A model generated the notes under the pieces. The model was not told the DNA's origin. It did not search any database and saw only the letters and a list, made by a program, of their open reading frames with translations. A DNA stretch of 64,000 nt, taken from contig NZ_VSJK01000002.1 in assembly GCF_008085915.1 (NCBI RefSeq), positions 186,001 to 250,000 of the forward strand, given 5' to 3'. Both the position numbers and the translations under genes were made by a program. Source of the DNA: Oceaniovalibus sp. ACAM 378 (lineage in GTDB: Bacteria; Pseudomonadota; Alphaproteobacteria; Rhodobacterales; Rhodobacteraceae). This document shows, piece after piece, positions 8,298 to 17,118 of the stretch. Position 1 is the first letter of the stretch, and each line of letters starts with the position of its first letter.

Positions 8298-8656
8298 TCC
8301 GGTGTGTTGGGCGGTCGGGGCAACCCGGCCCCTTCGCCGTCCAGCTCGACCGCAAGGAACCGCTCGAAGGCATCTAGATGCACGGCCTCGTACTGTCCGA
8401 ATGCCTGCATCCAGATTGACGCATCGCGCATGGCGTCCGGTTCCAACTTGCACCATTTCACGCGGCCGCGCTTTTCCTGCGTGATAAGCCCCGCATGAGC
8501 CAACACCATCAGATGTTTTGAAATTGCAGCCAGTGATGTGGAAAATGGTTCTGCCACGTCGGTCACAGCCATGTCATCCTCGAGCAGCATTGCGAGAATG
8601 GCGCGGCGGGTCGGATCGGCGAGAGCCGAGAAAACTGTGTCAAGTGGTGCGGTCAT
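8282..8656 (-). CDS. ArsR/SmtB-family transcriptional regulator
   Basis: This 124-residue winged-helix protein starts MTAPLDTVFSALADPTRRAI followed by LAMLLEDDMAVTDVAEPF and SLAAISKHLMVLAHAGLITQ, the typical ArsR DNA-binding layout. The usual metal-binding ELCVCDL motif is absent: the recognition region reads DMAVTDVAEPF. It therefore belongs to the metal-independent, self-sufficient type often paired with SRPBCC-domain proteins, though no such partner is adjacent. The start at 8656 is preferred over one 15 bases upstream. Its 3' end overlaps the convergent membrane micro-ORF. Confidence 0.87.
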   Translation of the reverse strand: MTAPLDTVFSALADPTRRAILAMLLEDDMAVTDVAEPFSTSLAAISKHLMVLAHAGLITQEKRGRVKWCKLEPDAMRDASIWMQAFGQYEAVHLDAFERFLAVELDGEGAGLPRPPNTPDQSTN

Positions 8657-8827
8657 GGCTCGATCAAGCACTCGGGCGCGTCATCGTCAACCATTTGGTT
8701 GAATATGCCGGTTGCGCGTCCCGCGACGTCCGAAGGGCAGATGTCGCCATATGCGGCAATCGCGACATTCAGTTAGATACATATATAACAATAGGTTAGC
8801 TTGTTGATCCGGCGCTCTTTCGCGCGC

Positions 8828-8856
8828 TTGACTTGCCCCCGTCCGGTTCATAGTGT
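8828..8856 (+). promoter_or_regulatory. candidate promoter of the F0 ATP synthase operon
   Basis: TTGACT and TAGTGT are separated by 17 bases, a good sigma-70 fit, ending 27 bases before the atpI start codon. Matched by eye only. Confidence 0.4.
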
Positions 8857-8883
8857 CCGCTCAACCGCTGAGAGGGGGCTGCC

Positions 8884-9228
8884 GTGGCCAAAGATCCGCA
8901 TGCCGAGCGTTTGAAGGCGCTGGACGACAGGATCGTTGCCGCCAAAAAGGCGCACGGCCCCAAGAAGCGTTCGGATGAGCATTATTCGACAGCCAATACG
9001 GCATGGCGGATGGTGATTGAGCTTGTGGCCGGTCTGGGGATCGGTTTTGGCATCGGATATGGGCTGGATGTGCTGTTTGACACCTTGCCTATCTTCCTGC
9101 TGCTGTTTACGGGGCTGGGGTTGGCTGCCGGTGTGAAGACGATGATGCGCACGGCGAGAGAGCTGCAGGACGACGCGATACGCACGCAGGGCATCGGTGA
9201 TGACCTGCCGGAAAAGAAGGACGACTGA
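8884..9228 (+). CDS. atpI: ATP synthase protein I (AtpI)
   Basis: The 114-residue protein has a charged N-terminus, then two membrane helices with glycine-rich GLGIGFGIGYGLDVLFDTLP and LFTGLGLAAGVKTMMRTARE. That is the AtpI/DUF pattern of the small protein that precedes F0 genes and aids assembly of the c ring or Mg2+ handling. Translation starts at GTG, since no ATG lies in frame nearby. It is 3 bases from atpB, so it is the first gene of the F0 operon. Confidence 0.9.
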   Translation: MAKDPHAERLKALDDRIVAAKKAHGPKKRSDEHYSTANTAWRMVIELVAGLGIGFGIGYGLDVLFDTLPIFLLLFTGLGLAAGVKTMMRTARELQDDAIRTQGIGDDLPEKKDD

Positions 9229-9231
9229 GGC

Positions 9232-9978
9232 ATGGCGAGCGACGGCGGAAGCGGGCTTAGCATTCACCCGATGGATCAGTTCATCGTCCAGCCCCTGTTC
9301 GGGGACGGGCCGGTGGGCATGTTCACCATAACTAACGTCACGCTCTGGCTGGCGCTTTCGGTGGTCGCGGTTCTGGCGCTCATGGTATTGGGCACCCGGG
9401 GGCGCGCAGTTGTGCCCGGCCGTACGCAATCGGTGGCCGAACTGGCCTATGGTTTCGTGTACAAGATGGTCGAGGACGTGTCGGGCAAGGAGGGGCTGAA
9501 GTTTTTCCCCTATATCATGACGCTGTTCCTGTTCATCGTCTTTGCCAACTTTCTGGGCCTGCTCCCCATGTCGTTTGCCACCACCAGCCATATCGCGGTG
9601 ACCGCGCTTCTGGCGATGGGGGTTTTCCTGACCGTCACTATTCTGGGTTTCGTAAAGAACGGATCAAAGTTCCTCGGCCTGTTCTGGGTGTCCAGCGCGC
9701 CCTTGGCCCTGCGTCCGGTTCTCGCAATCATCGAGCTGATCTCGTACTTTGTGCGGCCCGTTAGCCACTCCATCCGTCTTGCGGGCAATATCATGGCCGG
9801 GCACGCGGTTTTGAAGGTGTTCGCAGGGTTCGCGGCCGTCGGCGCGATCGCCCCCATCGCGATCTTCGGGATGATTGGCGTCTATGCGCTCGAACTGCTG
9901 GTTGCCTTTATCCAGGCTTATGTTTTCACGATCCTGACCTGTGTGTACCTCAAGGATGCGCTGCATCCCGGACACTGA
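9232..9978 (+). CDS. atpB: F0F1 ATP synthase subunit a
   Basis: This 248-residue integral membrane protein carries the subunit a signature with the essential arginine in [20 protein letters not shown] (about residues 179-198). Earlier it has the conserved [14 protein letters not shown] region. Subunit a provides the proton half-channels that drive rotation of the c ring. N-terminal start [20 protein letters not shown] with VTLWLAL is typical for Rhodobacterales. It follows atpI by 3 bases. Confidence 0.96.
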   Translation: MASDGGSGLSIHPMDQFIVQPLFGDGPVGMFTITNVTLWLALSVVAVLALMVLGTRGRAVVPGRTQSVAELAYGFVYKMVEDVSGKEGLKFFPYIMTLFLFIVFANFLGLLPMSFATTSHIAVTALLAMGVFLTVTILGFVKNGSKFLGLFWVSSAPLALRPVLAIIELISYFVRPVSHSIRLAGNIMAGHAVLKVFAGFAAVGAIAPIAIFGMIGVYALELLVAFIQAYVFTILTCVYLKDALHPGH

Positions 9979-10035
9979 CGGTCAGCCCGACACAACAACA
10001 CATCAATACCTAAATTCATCGTAAGGAGAGACGAC

Positions 10036-10272
10036 ATGGAAGGCGATATCGCACAAATGGGCCAATTCATCGGTGCCGGCCTGGCCGCCATCGGTTCGGG
10101 TGCAGCAGCTATCGGTGTGGGCCACGTGGCAGGAAACTTCCTGTCGGGTGCTTTGCGCAACCCGTCGGCCGCCGCCGGTCAGACCGCGATTCTGTTCATC
10201 GGCATCGCATTCGCAGAAGCGCTGGGGATCTTCTCGTTCCTCGTTGCGCTGCTGCTGATGTTTGCCGTCTGA
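10036..10272 (+). CDS. atpE: F0F1 ATP synthase subunit c
   Basis: At 78 residues this has the two-helix hairpin of the proteolipid. Helix 1 is glycine-rich ([20 protein letters not shown]). The loop is RNP ([10 protein letters not shown]). Helix 2 carries the proton-carrying glutamate in [21 protein letters not shown] strong ribosome-binding site (AAGGAGAG) precedes the ATG, consistent with the high copy number of c subunits. It lies 57 bp after atpB. Confidence 0.97.
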   Translation: MEGDIAQMGQFIGAGLAAIGSGAAAIGVGHVAGNFLSGALRNPSAAAGQTAILFIGIAFAEALGIFSFLVALLLMFAV

Positions 10273-10347
10273 TCCAGCCTGATCCTTGCGACCGGGTGGG
10301 CAGCATTGTCTGCCCGGTGCATTTTTTGAGGTGTCACGGGGGACCAT

Positions 10348-10899
10348 ATGGCAACCGAAACAGCGGGTCACGGGGTCGAAACCGTCGGCCAGGAAATCGA
10401 AGCCGGCATGCCGCAGCTTGATTTCTCTACGTTCCCAAACCAGATTTTCTGGCTTCTGGTGGCGTTGTTCGCCATCTATTTCATCCTGTCGCGCATTGCG
10501 CTGCCCCGGATCGGCGCCGTTCTGGCCGAACGTCAGGGCACGATCACAAATGACATCGCTGCCGCAGAAGAGTTGAAGCTGCGCGCTGTCGATGCGGAAA
10601 AAGCCTATGACAAGGCGCTGGCCGATGCTCGCACCGAAGCAGGGCGTATCGTGGCAGCGACCAAGGCCGATATCCAAGGCGAACTGGACAACGTGATTGC
10701 GAAAGCCGATGCCGAAATCGCCGCAAAATCGGCCGAGTCGGAAAAAGCGATCAACGAAATCCGCGCCGGGGCGATCAAAAGCGTCGAAGAAGTTGCCACA
10801 GACACCGTTGCGGCAATCGTTGTGGCGCTGGGTGGCCAAGCCGACAAGGCCGCAGTCGACAGTGCCGTCAAATCCCGCCTGAAAGGGGACGCGCGATGA
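10348..10899 (+). CDS. F0F1 ATP synthase subunit b' (second b-type subunit)
   Basis: This 183-residue protein has an acidic N-terminus of about 28 residues, one membrane helix ([20 protein letters not shown]) and a long Ala/Glu/Lys coiled-coil stalk. It is the divergent b' that pairs with b as a heterodimeric peripheral stalk in photosynthetic and alphaproteobacterial ATP synthases. Its last four bases overlap the start of the b subunit gene (ATGA), so the two are translationally coupled, fitting 1:1 assembly. It is often called atpG or atpF2, so I leave the symbol blank. Confidence 0.93.
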   Translation: MATETAGHGVETVGQEIEAGMPQLDFSTFPNQIFWLLVALFAIYFILSRIALPRIGAVLAERQGTITNDIAAAEELKLRAVDAEKAYDKALADARTEAGRIVAATKADIQGELDNVIAKADAEIAAKSAESEKAINEIRAGAIKSVEEVATDTVAAIVVALGGQADKAAVDSAVKSRLKGDAR

Positions 10900-11450
10900 C
10901 CAGACTTGCCCTTGCTCTGACCATGTTCGCGTCACCCGCTCTTGCGGCGACTGGACCGTTCTTTTCCCTGCGCAACACAGATTTTGTTGTGCTGATTGCC
11001 TTCGTACTGTTCCTCGGGGTGCTTGTCTATTTCAAGGTGCCGCCGATCATTGCGGGTTTGCTGGACAAGCGGTCGGACGAAATCCGCGCCAATCTGAACG
11101 AGGCACGCAGCCTGCGCGAAGAGGCACAGACGCTGCTCGCCTCGTATGAGCGCAAGCATGCCGAGGTTCAGGCCCAGGCAGACCGCATTGTCTCTGCCGC
11201 CAAGGTCGAGGCTGACGAAGCCGCCACCAAGGCGAAAGCTGATCTTGATCTGTCGCTCAAGCGCCGGATCAAGGCTGCGGAAGAACAGATCGAATCGGCG
11301 CAGGCGGCCGCGGTGCGCGACGTGCGTGACCGTGCCATCCAGGTGGCGATTGCCGCAGCGGGCGAGGTTCTGGCCAAGGATATGAGTGCATCAAGGTCAA
11401 GTGCGCTGATCGACGAATCAATCGAGACGGTCGCGGCCAAACTCCACTGA
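10896..11450 (+). CDS. atpF: F0F1 ATP synthase subunit b
   Basis: The 184-residue product has an N-terminal hydrophobic, signal-like stretch ([20 protein letters not shown]). A membrane helix follows ([20 protein letters not shown]), with the family KVP motif, then a long charged helical stalk. Subunit b with b' holds the F1 stator against rotation. It ends the operon and is followed by a terminator. The F1 genes are not in the window, consistent with separate F0 and F1 operons in this group. Confidence 0.95.
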   Translation: MTRLALALTMFASPALAATGPFFSLRNTDFVVLIAFVLFLGVLVYFKVPPIIAGLLDKRSDEIRANLNEARSLREEAQTLLASYERKHAEVQAQADRIVSAAKVEADEAATKAKADLDLSLKRRIKAAEEQIESAQAAAVRDVRDRAIQVAIAAAGEVLAKDMSASRSSALIDESIETVAAKLH

Positions 11451-11475
11451 CAAGGCCTGCATGCGCAGGTGGATG

Positions 11476-11503
11476 AACCCCGGCCCAAGTGGCTGGGGTT
11501 TTT
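11476..11503 (+). terminator. rho-independent terminator of the F0 operon
   Basis: AACCCCGGCC pairs with GGCTGGGGTT (one G-T wobble) around a 5-base loop, and is followed by TTTCGTTTTC. It lies 25 bases after atpF. Confidence 0.8.
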
Positions 11504-11534
11504 CGTTTTCAGCCGCTTGTGAATGGAACAAGGC

Positions 11535-12302
11535 TCATCGCCGCTCGGCATGGTCCAATCGCTGGCGGGCGATCGCTTCATTCCGGTCGGCCCTCTGCTG
11601 TTCGACAAGCGCGGTCTGAACAAAGTCCAGATGCGATTCCATTGCAGCCCGCGCCGCCGGCCCATCGCGCGCCTGCATCGCCGTGTTGATATCCCGGTGC
11701 TGGTTCAGCAGCGTCTCGCGGGTTGTGTGCTGGCCAAACATGATCTGCCGGTTATACACGACGCCCTCGCGCAGAACCGCATTCATTGCACGCATCATAT
11801 GCAGCATGACCAGATTGTGCCCTGCTTCGATGATGGCGAGGTGGAAATCGGCGTCCAACCCCGCCTCACGAGCCGGATCGGCGGCGGTATGGGCCTGTTC
11901 CATCCGGTGCAATGTGGCAGCGATGACCTTCAGATCCGTGGGCGTGGCCTGCCGTGCGGCCCGTTCGGCGGCCATTCCTTCGATATCGCGACGAAAGGCG
12001 ATATAGTCGAAAACCGCTTCGGTGTGGGTGGCAAACAGCTGCGCAAGTGCCGGCGTGAAGGCCGGACCGATCAGATCGGCAACAAATACGCCCGACCCTG
12101 CCCGGCTGGTCAAAAGCCCGCGCGCCTGAAGCTCGGCCACGGCGTCGCGCAGCGACGGGCGAGATACGCCCATCCGGTCAGCCAGATCCCTTTCGGACGG
12201 CAAACGTTCACCGGGGCGCAGGATGCCCCGAAGAATCAGCAGTTCGATCTGTCGAACAACGGCAGAAGACAGCTTTTCCGGCTGAACCTTGTGAAACGGC
12301 AT
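11535..12302 (-). CDS. FadR-type GntR-family transcriptional regulator
   Basis: This 255-residue regulator has an N-terminal GntR winged helix (about residues 10-75) with LILRGILRPGERLPSERDLA and MGVSRPSLRDAVAELQARGL. An all-helical FCD domain follows (about 90-235), with metal/ligand residues in DADFHLAIIEAGHN and NQHRDINTAM. The N-terminus resembles the PdhR/LldR branch. Those regulate pyruvate, lactate or glycolate use, but no such target is adjacent, so the effector is open. It is convergent with the ATP synthase operon. A dyad just upstream suggests autoregulation. Confidence 0.9.
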   Translation of the reverse strand: MPFHKVQPEKLSSAVVRQIELLILRGILRPGERLPSERDLADRMGVSRPSLRDAVAELQARGLLTSRAGSGVFVADLIGPAFTPALAQLFATHTEAVFDYIAFRRDIEGMAAERAARQATPTDLKVIAATLHRMEQAHTAADPAREAGLDADFHLAIIEAGHNLVMLHMMRAMNAVLREGVVYNRQIMFGQHTTRETLLNQHRDINTAMQARDGPAARAAMESHLDFVQTALVEQQRADRNEAIARQRLDHAERR

Positions 12303-12322
12303 GGGCAGACACCTGTTGAATT

Positions 12323-12339
12323 GGTCAAATGATATGACC
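12323..12339. promoter_or_regulatory. dyad upstream of the GntR gene, candidate operator
   Basis: GGTCA, a 7-base spacer and TGACC form a perfect inverted repeat 21-37 bases upstream of the GntR start codon. The half-site GGTC is like that of FadR-family regulators, although the spacing is wider than the classical FadR/PdhR operators I know. Autoregulation is inferred. Confidence 0.4.
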
Positions 12340-12414
12340 GCTTTCAGTCCCCGCCAAGGTCAATAGGCCAGCCAGCGAAAAAGGCCCGTTAACGAAAATG
12401 ACCAGCCAACGAAA

Positions 12415-12439
12415 AAGGCCGGGCGCGGGGCCCGGCCTT
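12415..12439 (-). terminator. rho-independent terminator of the OmpA lipoprotein gene
   Basis: AAGGCCGGGC pairs with GCCCGGCCTT across a 5-base loop. On the minus strand it is followed by TTTCGTTGG. It lies 19 bases past the stop. A second copy of the flanking phrase GCCA(G/A)CGAAAAAGGCC occurs 36 bases away (12369-12384 and 12405-12420), a short direct repeat. Confidence 0.8.
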
Positions 12440-12457
12440 CGACAGATTGCCGACCGA

Positions 12458-13111
12458 TCAGTTGGTCGGGCGGATCACGATATCGACGCGACGGTTCTGT
12501 GCGCGCGTGGAAGCGGACAGGTTCGACGCGACAGGGCGGTCTTCGCCGTAACCGATGGCGCGAAGGCGTGACGACGAAACCCCATTCGACGCAAGGATCG
12601 CGGTGACCGCCTGTGCCCGACGCTGGGACAGGTCCAGGTTATAGGCGCTGGCACCGGTGTTGTCGGTATGGCCCTGAACTTCGACCACTGAATTGGGATA
12701 GCGGTTCAGGTTGGCAGCCAGCACGCCCAGATCGCCACGCAGCCCGCCCGATACCGAAGCGCTGTCGGTGGCGAACAGGATGTCCTGCGGCATGCGCACG
12801 ATCAGTTCGTTGCCATTGTTCACGACATCGATGGAGCCGTTCGAGAAGTCGCCGCGCAGTTCGGCGGCCTGCTTGTCCAGAACGTTGCCGATGACGGCAC
12901 CACCGGCGGCACCAATCGCGGCACCCAGGGCGGCATTCTTCAGGCGGTCACTGCCGCTTTCGCGGGTTCCGCCCAACACAGCGCCGATGGCGGCACCAGT
13001 CAGGGCACCGGAACGGGTGCGGTTGGGATCACCGGTAACGGGATCGGTACAGGCAGTCAGTCCCAGCAGACCCGCAGATGCGGTCAGCAGGGCGATTTTT
13101 GTGATGGTCAT
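12458..13111 (-). CDS. OmpA-family outer-membrane lipoprotein with glycine zipper
   Basis: The 217-residue precursor starts with a lipoprotein signal (MTITKIALLTASAGLLGLTA then C21, lipobox LTAC). A glycine-zipper region follows (about residues 40-85, GALTGAAIGAVLGGT and GAAIGAAGGAVIGNVLD), then a full OmpA peptidoglycan-binding domain (about 110-217, VVEVQGHTDNTGASAYNLDL, SQRRAQAV, RAQNRRVDIVI). It should tether the outer membrane to peptidoglycan (Pal/YiaD-like). The ATG at 13111 is chosen because it gives the correct signal peptide. It is monocistronic and terminated by a hairpin. Confidence 0.88.
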   Translation of the reverse strand: MTITKIALLTASAGLLGLTACTDPVTGDPNRTRSGALTGAAIGAVLGGTRESGSDRLKNAALGAAIGAAGGAVIGNVLDKQAAELRGDFSNGSIDVVNNGNELIVRMPQDILFATDSASVSGGLRGDLGVLAANLNRYPNSVVEVQGHTDNTGASAYNLDLSQRRAQAVTAILASNGVSSSRLRAIGYGEDRPVASNLSASTRAQNRRVDIVIRPTN

Positions 13112-13250
13112 GTCAGTCCTCGTTCGAAGTTCGGCACATCTCAACGCGTGTCATATGATATGCGGTTCCATGTCGCACCGTAGAAATCGGCCATCGGCGG
13201 AACACCGCCCGCACATCTTTGTGATAGGGCTGGTGCATTCAAGCGACAGG

Positions 13251-14096
13251 TTACAGGGCGGTGAGGGCCGATTCATGGGCCAGCATCGCACGTTTCACCG
13301 GTAGACCCCAATGATAACCGCCCAATTCACCGGATTTGCGCAATGCACGATGACAGGGAATCAGCCAACTGATCGGGTTTCGCCCGACCGCGGTCCCGAC
13401 AGCGCGCACCGCTTTGGGGTTGCCAATGCTGTTTGCGATCTCGCCATAGGTTGTGACATGGCCGGTGGGGATGGTCAGCAACGCCTCCCATACTTTCAAC
13501 TGGAACGGCGCACCGATCAGGAAAAGCGGCGTTTTTTCATTGGTTTGCGATGCTCCGAACGCCGAATTGGCCCAAGGACGCAACCTGTCGGGATCTTCCA
13601 CAAAAGTCGCATCGGGCCAGCGGGCGATAAGATCGTCCATCGCCGCCGCTTCGCCGGTTTCGGCGGCGAAGGCGATGCCGCAAAGACCTTTGTCGGTGCC
13701 CATGACAAGGGCCGGGCCAAAGGGACTGTCGAACCTGCCCCAGAACACGCATAATCCGTCGCCATGCCGGGCATAGCTGCCGGGGCTCATCGCCTCCCAT
13801 GTCACGAAAAGATCGTGCAGGCGCGAGTTTCCGGACAAGCCCACGGCATCGGCGGTTGCCAGGGTGGTAAACCGTTCGCGCAACAAGGTACGGGCATGGC
13901 CCAGCCGCAGATACTGCTGGAATCGCTTTGGCGAAATTCCGACCCAGCGGGAAAAGACCCGCTGAAAATGGGCAGGTGACAGGTTCATCTCGGCGGCGAT
14001 GTCGTCAAGCGTGAGAGTGCGCCCATCGTCGCCGTCAAGCCGGTCGATGGCCCGGCGGATAAGCGGCCAGTAATAGCTCTGTTCGGGATCTGACAT
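13251..14096 (-). CDS. bifunctional AraC-type regulator / methylated-DNA-cysteine methyltransferase
   Basis: The 281-residue protein fuses an AraC-type helix-turn-helix (about residues 27-110, TLDDIAAEMNLSPAHFQRVF and GISPKRFQQYL) to an O6-alkylguanine-DNA alkyltransferase domain (about 115-281). The second domain contains the acceptor cysteine C248 in WLIPCHRALRKSGELGGYHW and the recognition helix YGEIANSIGNPKAVRAVG. It lacks the N-terminal Zn/phosphotriester-sensing domain of E. coli Ada, so it can repair O6-methylguanine but would not sense damage the Ada way. The start at 14096 is preferred over one 15 bases upstream. It is divergent from nth, so two DNA repair genes share an upstream region. 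Confidence 0.9.
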   Translation of the reverse strand: MSDPEQSYYWPLIRRAIDRLDGDDGRTLTLDDIAAEMNLSPAHFQRVFSRWVGISPKRFQQYLRLGHARTLLRERFTTLATADAVGLSGNSRLHDLFVTWEAMSPGSYARHGDGLCVFWGRFDSPFGPALVMGTDKGLCGIAFAAETGEAAAMDDLIARWPDATFVEDPDRLRPWANSAFGASQTNEKTPLFLIGAPFQLKVWEALLTIPTGHVTTYGEIANSIGNPKAVRAVGTAVGRNPISWLIPCHRALRKSGELGGYHWGLPVKRAMLAHESALTAL

Positions 14097-14269
14097 GCGG
14101 CTTCCTTTCATCTGCCTCTGTTTATCCCTTTACGCGTTGCGGTGCGATCCGGAACCTGCGGCTTCGTTGCTATGATCTGCGATGGAAATTCGTGTCACTC
14201 GCCGGGATATTTGCACGCCAGAGGGGCGGGGGGCTTGCCTGCCATATGCCGGCGTTGCATGACAGCGGT

Positions 14270-14914
14270 ATGGCAAAGCAACTGTCCTTTCCGGTGATGT
14301 ACGAGATTTTCGCCCGCTTCCGGTCCGCCGAGCCCGAGCCGAAAGGCGAGCTTGAGCACGTCAATGCCTTTACCCTTGTCGTGGCTGTCGCTCTCAGCGC
14401 GCAGGCAACCGATGCAGGGGTGAACCGCGCGACGCGGGGCTTGTTTGCGGTCGCCGATACGCCCGAAAAAATGCTGGCGCTGGGGATTGATGGCGTTACC
14501 GAATATATCAAGACCATCGGCCTGTTTCGCAACAAGGCCAAGAACGTGATCGCAATGAGCCGTATTCTGGTCGAAGACTTTGGCGGCGTTGTTCCGTCGT
14601 CGCGTGCGGCCCTGCAATCCTTGCCCGGAGTGGGGCGCAAGACCGCGAATGTTGTTCTGAACATGTGGTTCCGGTATCCGGCACAGGCGGTCGACACGCA
14701 TATCTTCCGGCTTGGCAACCGCAGCGGCATCGCGCCGGGAAAGACAGTCGAAATCGTCGAACGCGCGATTGAAGACAATGTTCCCGCCGAATTTCAACAG
14801 CACGCCCATCACTGGATGATCCTGCACGGGCGGTATACATGCGTGGCGCGCAAGCCCAAATGTGGCGCCTGCCTGATCCGCGACCTGTGCGCATACGAGG
14901 AAAAAACGACATGA
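14270..14914 (+). CDS. nth: endonuclease III
   Basis: This 214-residue DNA glycosylase/AP lyase removes oxidised pyrimidines. It shows the helix-hairpin-helix with catalytic lysine (SLPGVGRKTANVVLNMWF), the catalytic aspartate in AVDTHIFRLGNRSG, and the C-terminal [4Fe-4S] cluster CVARKPKCGACLIRDLC (C-x6-C-x2-C-x5-C). The ATG at 14270 gives the normal length. In-frame ATGs at 14246 and 14192 would add 8 or 26 non-conserved residues. Its stop overlaps the start of the PfkB gene (ATGA). Confidence 0.94.
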   Translation: MAKQLSFPVMYEIFARFRSAEPEPKGELEHVNAFTLVVAVALSAQATDAGVNRATRGLFAVADTPEKMLALGIDGVTEYIKTIGLFRNKAKNVIAMSRILVEDFGGVVPSSRAALQSLPGVGRKTANVVLNMWFRYPAQAVDTHIFRLGNRSGIAPGKTVEIVERAIEDNVPAEFQQHAHHWMILHGRYTCVARKPKCGACLIRDLCAYEEKTT

Positions 14915-15906
14915 AGAAATTTCAGGTTGTCGGCATCGGCAACGCAATGGTGGATGTTCTGGCGTCCTGCGATGATGATTTTCTGTCGGACAACGGCATC
15001 GAAAAGGGCATCATGCAGCTGACCGACCGGGAACGTGGTGTCGAGCTGTATTCGCGGATCGGCCCGGCGCGCGAAGTCAGCGGCGGCTCGGCGGCCAATA
15101 CTATCGCGGGAATTGCCCATCTGGGCGGGCGCTCTGCCTATGTCGGCAAGGTGAAAGATGACCAGTTGGGCGCGATCTTTGCCCATGACCTGCGGGCGCA
15201 GGGGGTGGTCTATGACACCGCCATGGCAGAACCGGGGGCCGAGGCCGAAACCGGGCGCTGCATCATCCTTGTGACGCCGGATGGTGAGCGGTCAATGAAC
15301 ACCTATCTGGGCGTGACCGAGTTTTTGGCGCCCTCGGATATCGACGAAGGCCAAGTGGCCGAGGCCGACTGGATCTATCTGGAGGGTTATCGGTTCGATG
15401 GTCCGCAAAGCCACGCGGCCTTTGCCAAGGCAATCGACGCCTGCACCGGGGCGGGGGGCCGCGTTGCCCTGACGCTGAGCGATCCGTTCTGTGTCGAGCG
15501 TCACCGCGATGCCTTTCGCGCAATGATCCGCGATCACGTCGATCTGCTGTTTTGCAACCGGGCCGAGATACTGTCGATGTATCAGACCGATGATTTCGAC
15601 GAGGCGCTGACCCGCGCTGGGTCCGAGGTCGCCATGGTCGCCTGTACCGACAGCGAGAACGGCGCCTATGTTCTGACCGGCGGGCAGCGCGTGCATGTGC
15701 CTGCAACCAAGGTCGATGTCGTCGATGCCACGGGGGCGGGCGATCTGTTTGCCGGTGCGTTTCTTTGGGCACAGGCCGAAGGCATGAACCCCGAGATTTG
15801 CGCAAGGGCAGGCTGTATCGCAGCGGGCGAGGTGATCTCGCACATCGGGGCGCGGCCCGAGACCGACCTGAAAACCCTGTTCGCGAAACACGGCTTGCAC
15901 GCCTGA
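14911..15906 (+). CDS. PfkB-family sugar/adenosine kinase
   Basis: This 331-residue kinase opens KKFQVVGIGNAMVDVLASCD and has the substrate motif SGGSAANTIAGIAHLGGRSA (residues about 51-70). The C-terminal PfkB signature DVVDATGAGDLFAGAFLWA carries the catalytic aspartate. The adenosine-kinase-like subgroup is common in alphaproteobacteria, but the substrate (adenosine, ribose or another sugar) cannot be fixed from motifs alone. Start is by ATGA overlap with nth, implying translational coupling. Confidence 0.87.
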   Translation: MKKFQVVGIGNAMVDVLASCDDDFLSDNGIEKGIMQLTDRERGVELYSRIGPAREVSGGSAANTIAGIAHLGGRSAYVGKVKDDQLGAIFAHDLRAQGVVYDTAMAEPGAEAETGRCIILVTPDGERSMNTYLGVTEFLAPSDIDEGQVAEADWIYLEGYRFDGPQSHAAFAKAIDACTGAGGRVALTLSDPFCVERHRDAFRAMIRDHVDLLFCNRAEILSMYQTDDFDEALTRAGSEVAMVACTDSENGAYVLTGGQRVHVPATKVDVVDATGAGDLFAGAFLWAQAEGMNPEICARAGCIAAGEVISHIGARPETDLKTLFAKHGLHA

Positions 15907-16152
15907 GGTGACGGAACGTGTCATCGGGTTTCATGTGAGAAGAATCCTGCCCCCACTGCCCTGATCCCGATTTCGATCCTGTCGGATTGCGAAATGCTCG
16001 GGGGGGCGCGGGTTCAGGGCTTCAACCGCCGCCCTGCCTTGCTGGCGGGGCGGGAAAAGATCCCTCGGCGAACGGCCATTGCGCGGTGTTTGTCACCAAA
16101 AGCGACGCTCTGGACGGAAACCGGGCGTTTCGCGGTATGAGGTCAGGCCCGG

Positions 16153-16971
16153 TCAATCACCCAGTTTCGCATGGACCTCGTCCAGGTCGATTTCACCGGT
16201 GGGCATCTTGTTGGCTGGGTTCTCAAAGTCATAGCGAAACAGCCGGAAATCGCGTTTGTACACTTCGTACATCAGGTGCATCGTCAGGTCGTCAAAGTAA
16301 TCCTCGACCGGGTGGGCGCGCTTGGGGCCGTGGCCTTCGGATTCATTGAACCGCGGAATGGCCGACAGATCGACGGGGTGCGGCGTTTCGGCCCCGTCCA
16401 GCACCGCCTGCATCCCGGCGTTGAAATCTTCGGTCCAGAAGATCCGGTCATACCGCCCGCCGTTGACCACAAAGGTCGCAAGGTGGCCCGACATGGCTGA
16501 CCAGTGGATGTCAGGCTCCATCGGTTTGCGCCAGCGGATCGTGTCGCGCACAAACAGCATGAACCGGCGGAAACTGGCAATCTGGTCGAAATCACCGGTG
16601 CCGTCTGGTCCACCCACGTCGATTCCATATTTCTGAACCAGCAGCGGCACCAGATTGCCGCGATAGCGTTTGCCGTTGCGCTGGACGCCGCAGATCTTGT
16701 CAAAAAACGACGACAACACCCGGGTATAGGGATTGCGAACACAGGTAAAAGTCGGTGACGTGCCCGCCTTGACGTTGGCGGTGATCAACGGCTGGCTGTC
16801 CTCTTGCGCCCATTTGTGCAGACCGCTGGTGGCGTCATGAATATCGCCGTCATAGAACTGCCCGTGATCCGAGTAATACATGATCTGTCCGATGGTAGAG
16901 CAGGCGCATTTGGGCACCACACGGTAAACCATGCTTTCGCTTGTCGTCATCCATGTCCCGGGAAAGCCCAT
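16153..16971 (-). CDS. carbohydrate sulfotransferase, family 2 type
   Basis: The 272-residue protein carries the 5'-phosphosulfate loop near its N-terminus (MVYRVVPKCACSTIGQIMYY, about residues 14-33) and the 3'-phosphate-binding motif SPTFTCVRNPYTRVLSSFFD. That combination is typical of the Sulfotransfer_2 family, whose animal members sulfate chondroitin, dermatan or HNK-1 glycans using PAPS. A GAGGAT ribosome-binding site supports the ATG at 16971. It is divergent from a GT14-like glycosyltransferase gene 147 bp away. The shared promoter region suggests that both act on one surface glycan. Confidence 0.8.
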   Translation of the reverse strand: MGFPGTWMTTSESMVYRVVPKCACSTIGQIMYYSDHGQFYDGDIHDATSGLHKWAQEDSQPLITANVKAGTSPTFTCVRNPYTRVLSSFFDKICGVQRNGKRYRGNLVPLLVQKYGIDVGGPDGTGDFDQIASFRRFMLFVRDTIRWRKPMEPDIHWSAMSGHLATFVVNGGRYDRIFWTEDFNAGMQAVLDGAETPHPVDLSAIPRFNESEGHGPKRAHPVEDYFDDLTMHLMYEVYKRDFRLFRYDFENPANKMPTGEIDLDEVHAKLGD

Positions 16972-17118
16972 GTGCCGTCATCCTCGCCTTTTACAGCCTT
17001 ATATGTGACAACTGCGTGGGAAGGCAGAGAAAAAACCGCCACAACCCTGTCACCTCATATGGTTTTCAGAGTATCCGGTTAAAGCAATCACAATCCGGAC
17101 CTGTTCACTGTTTCAACA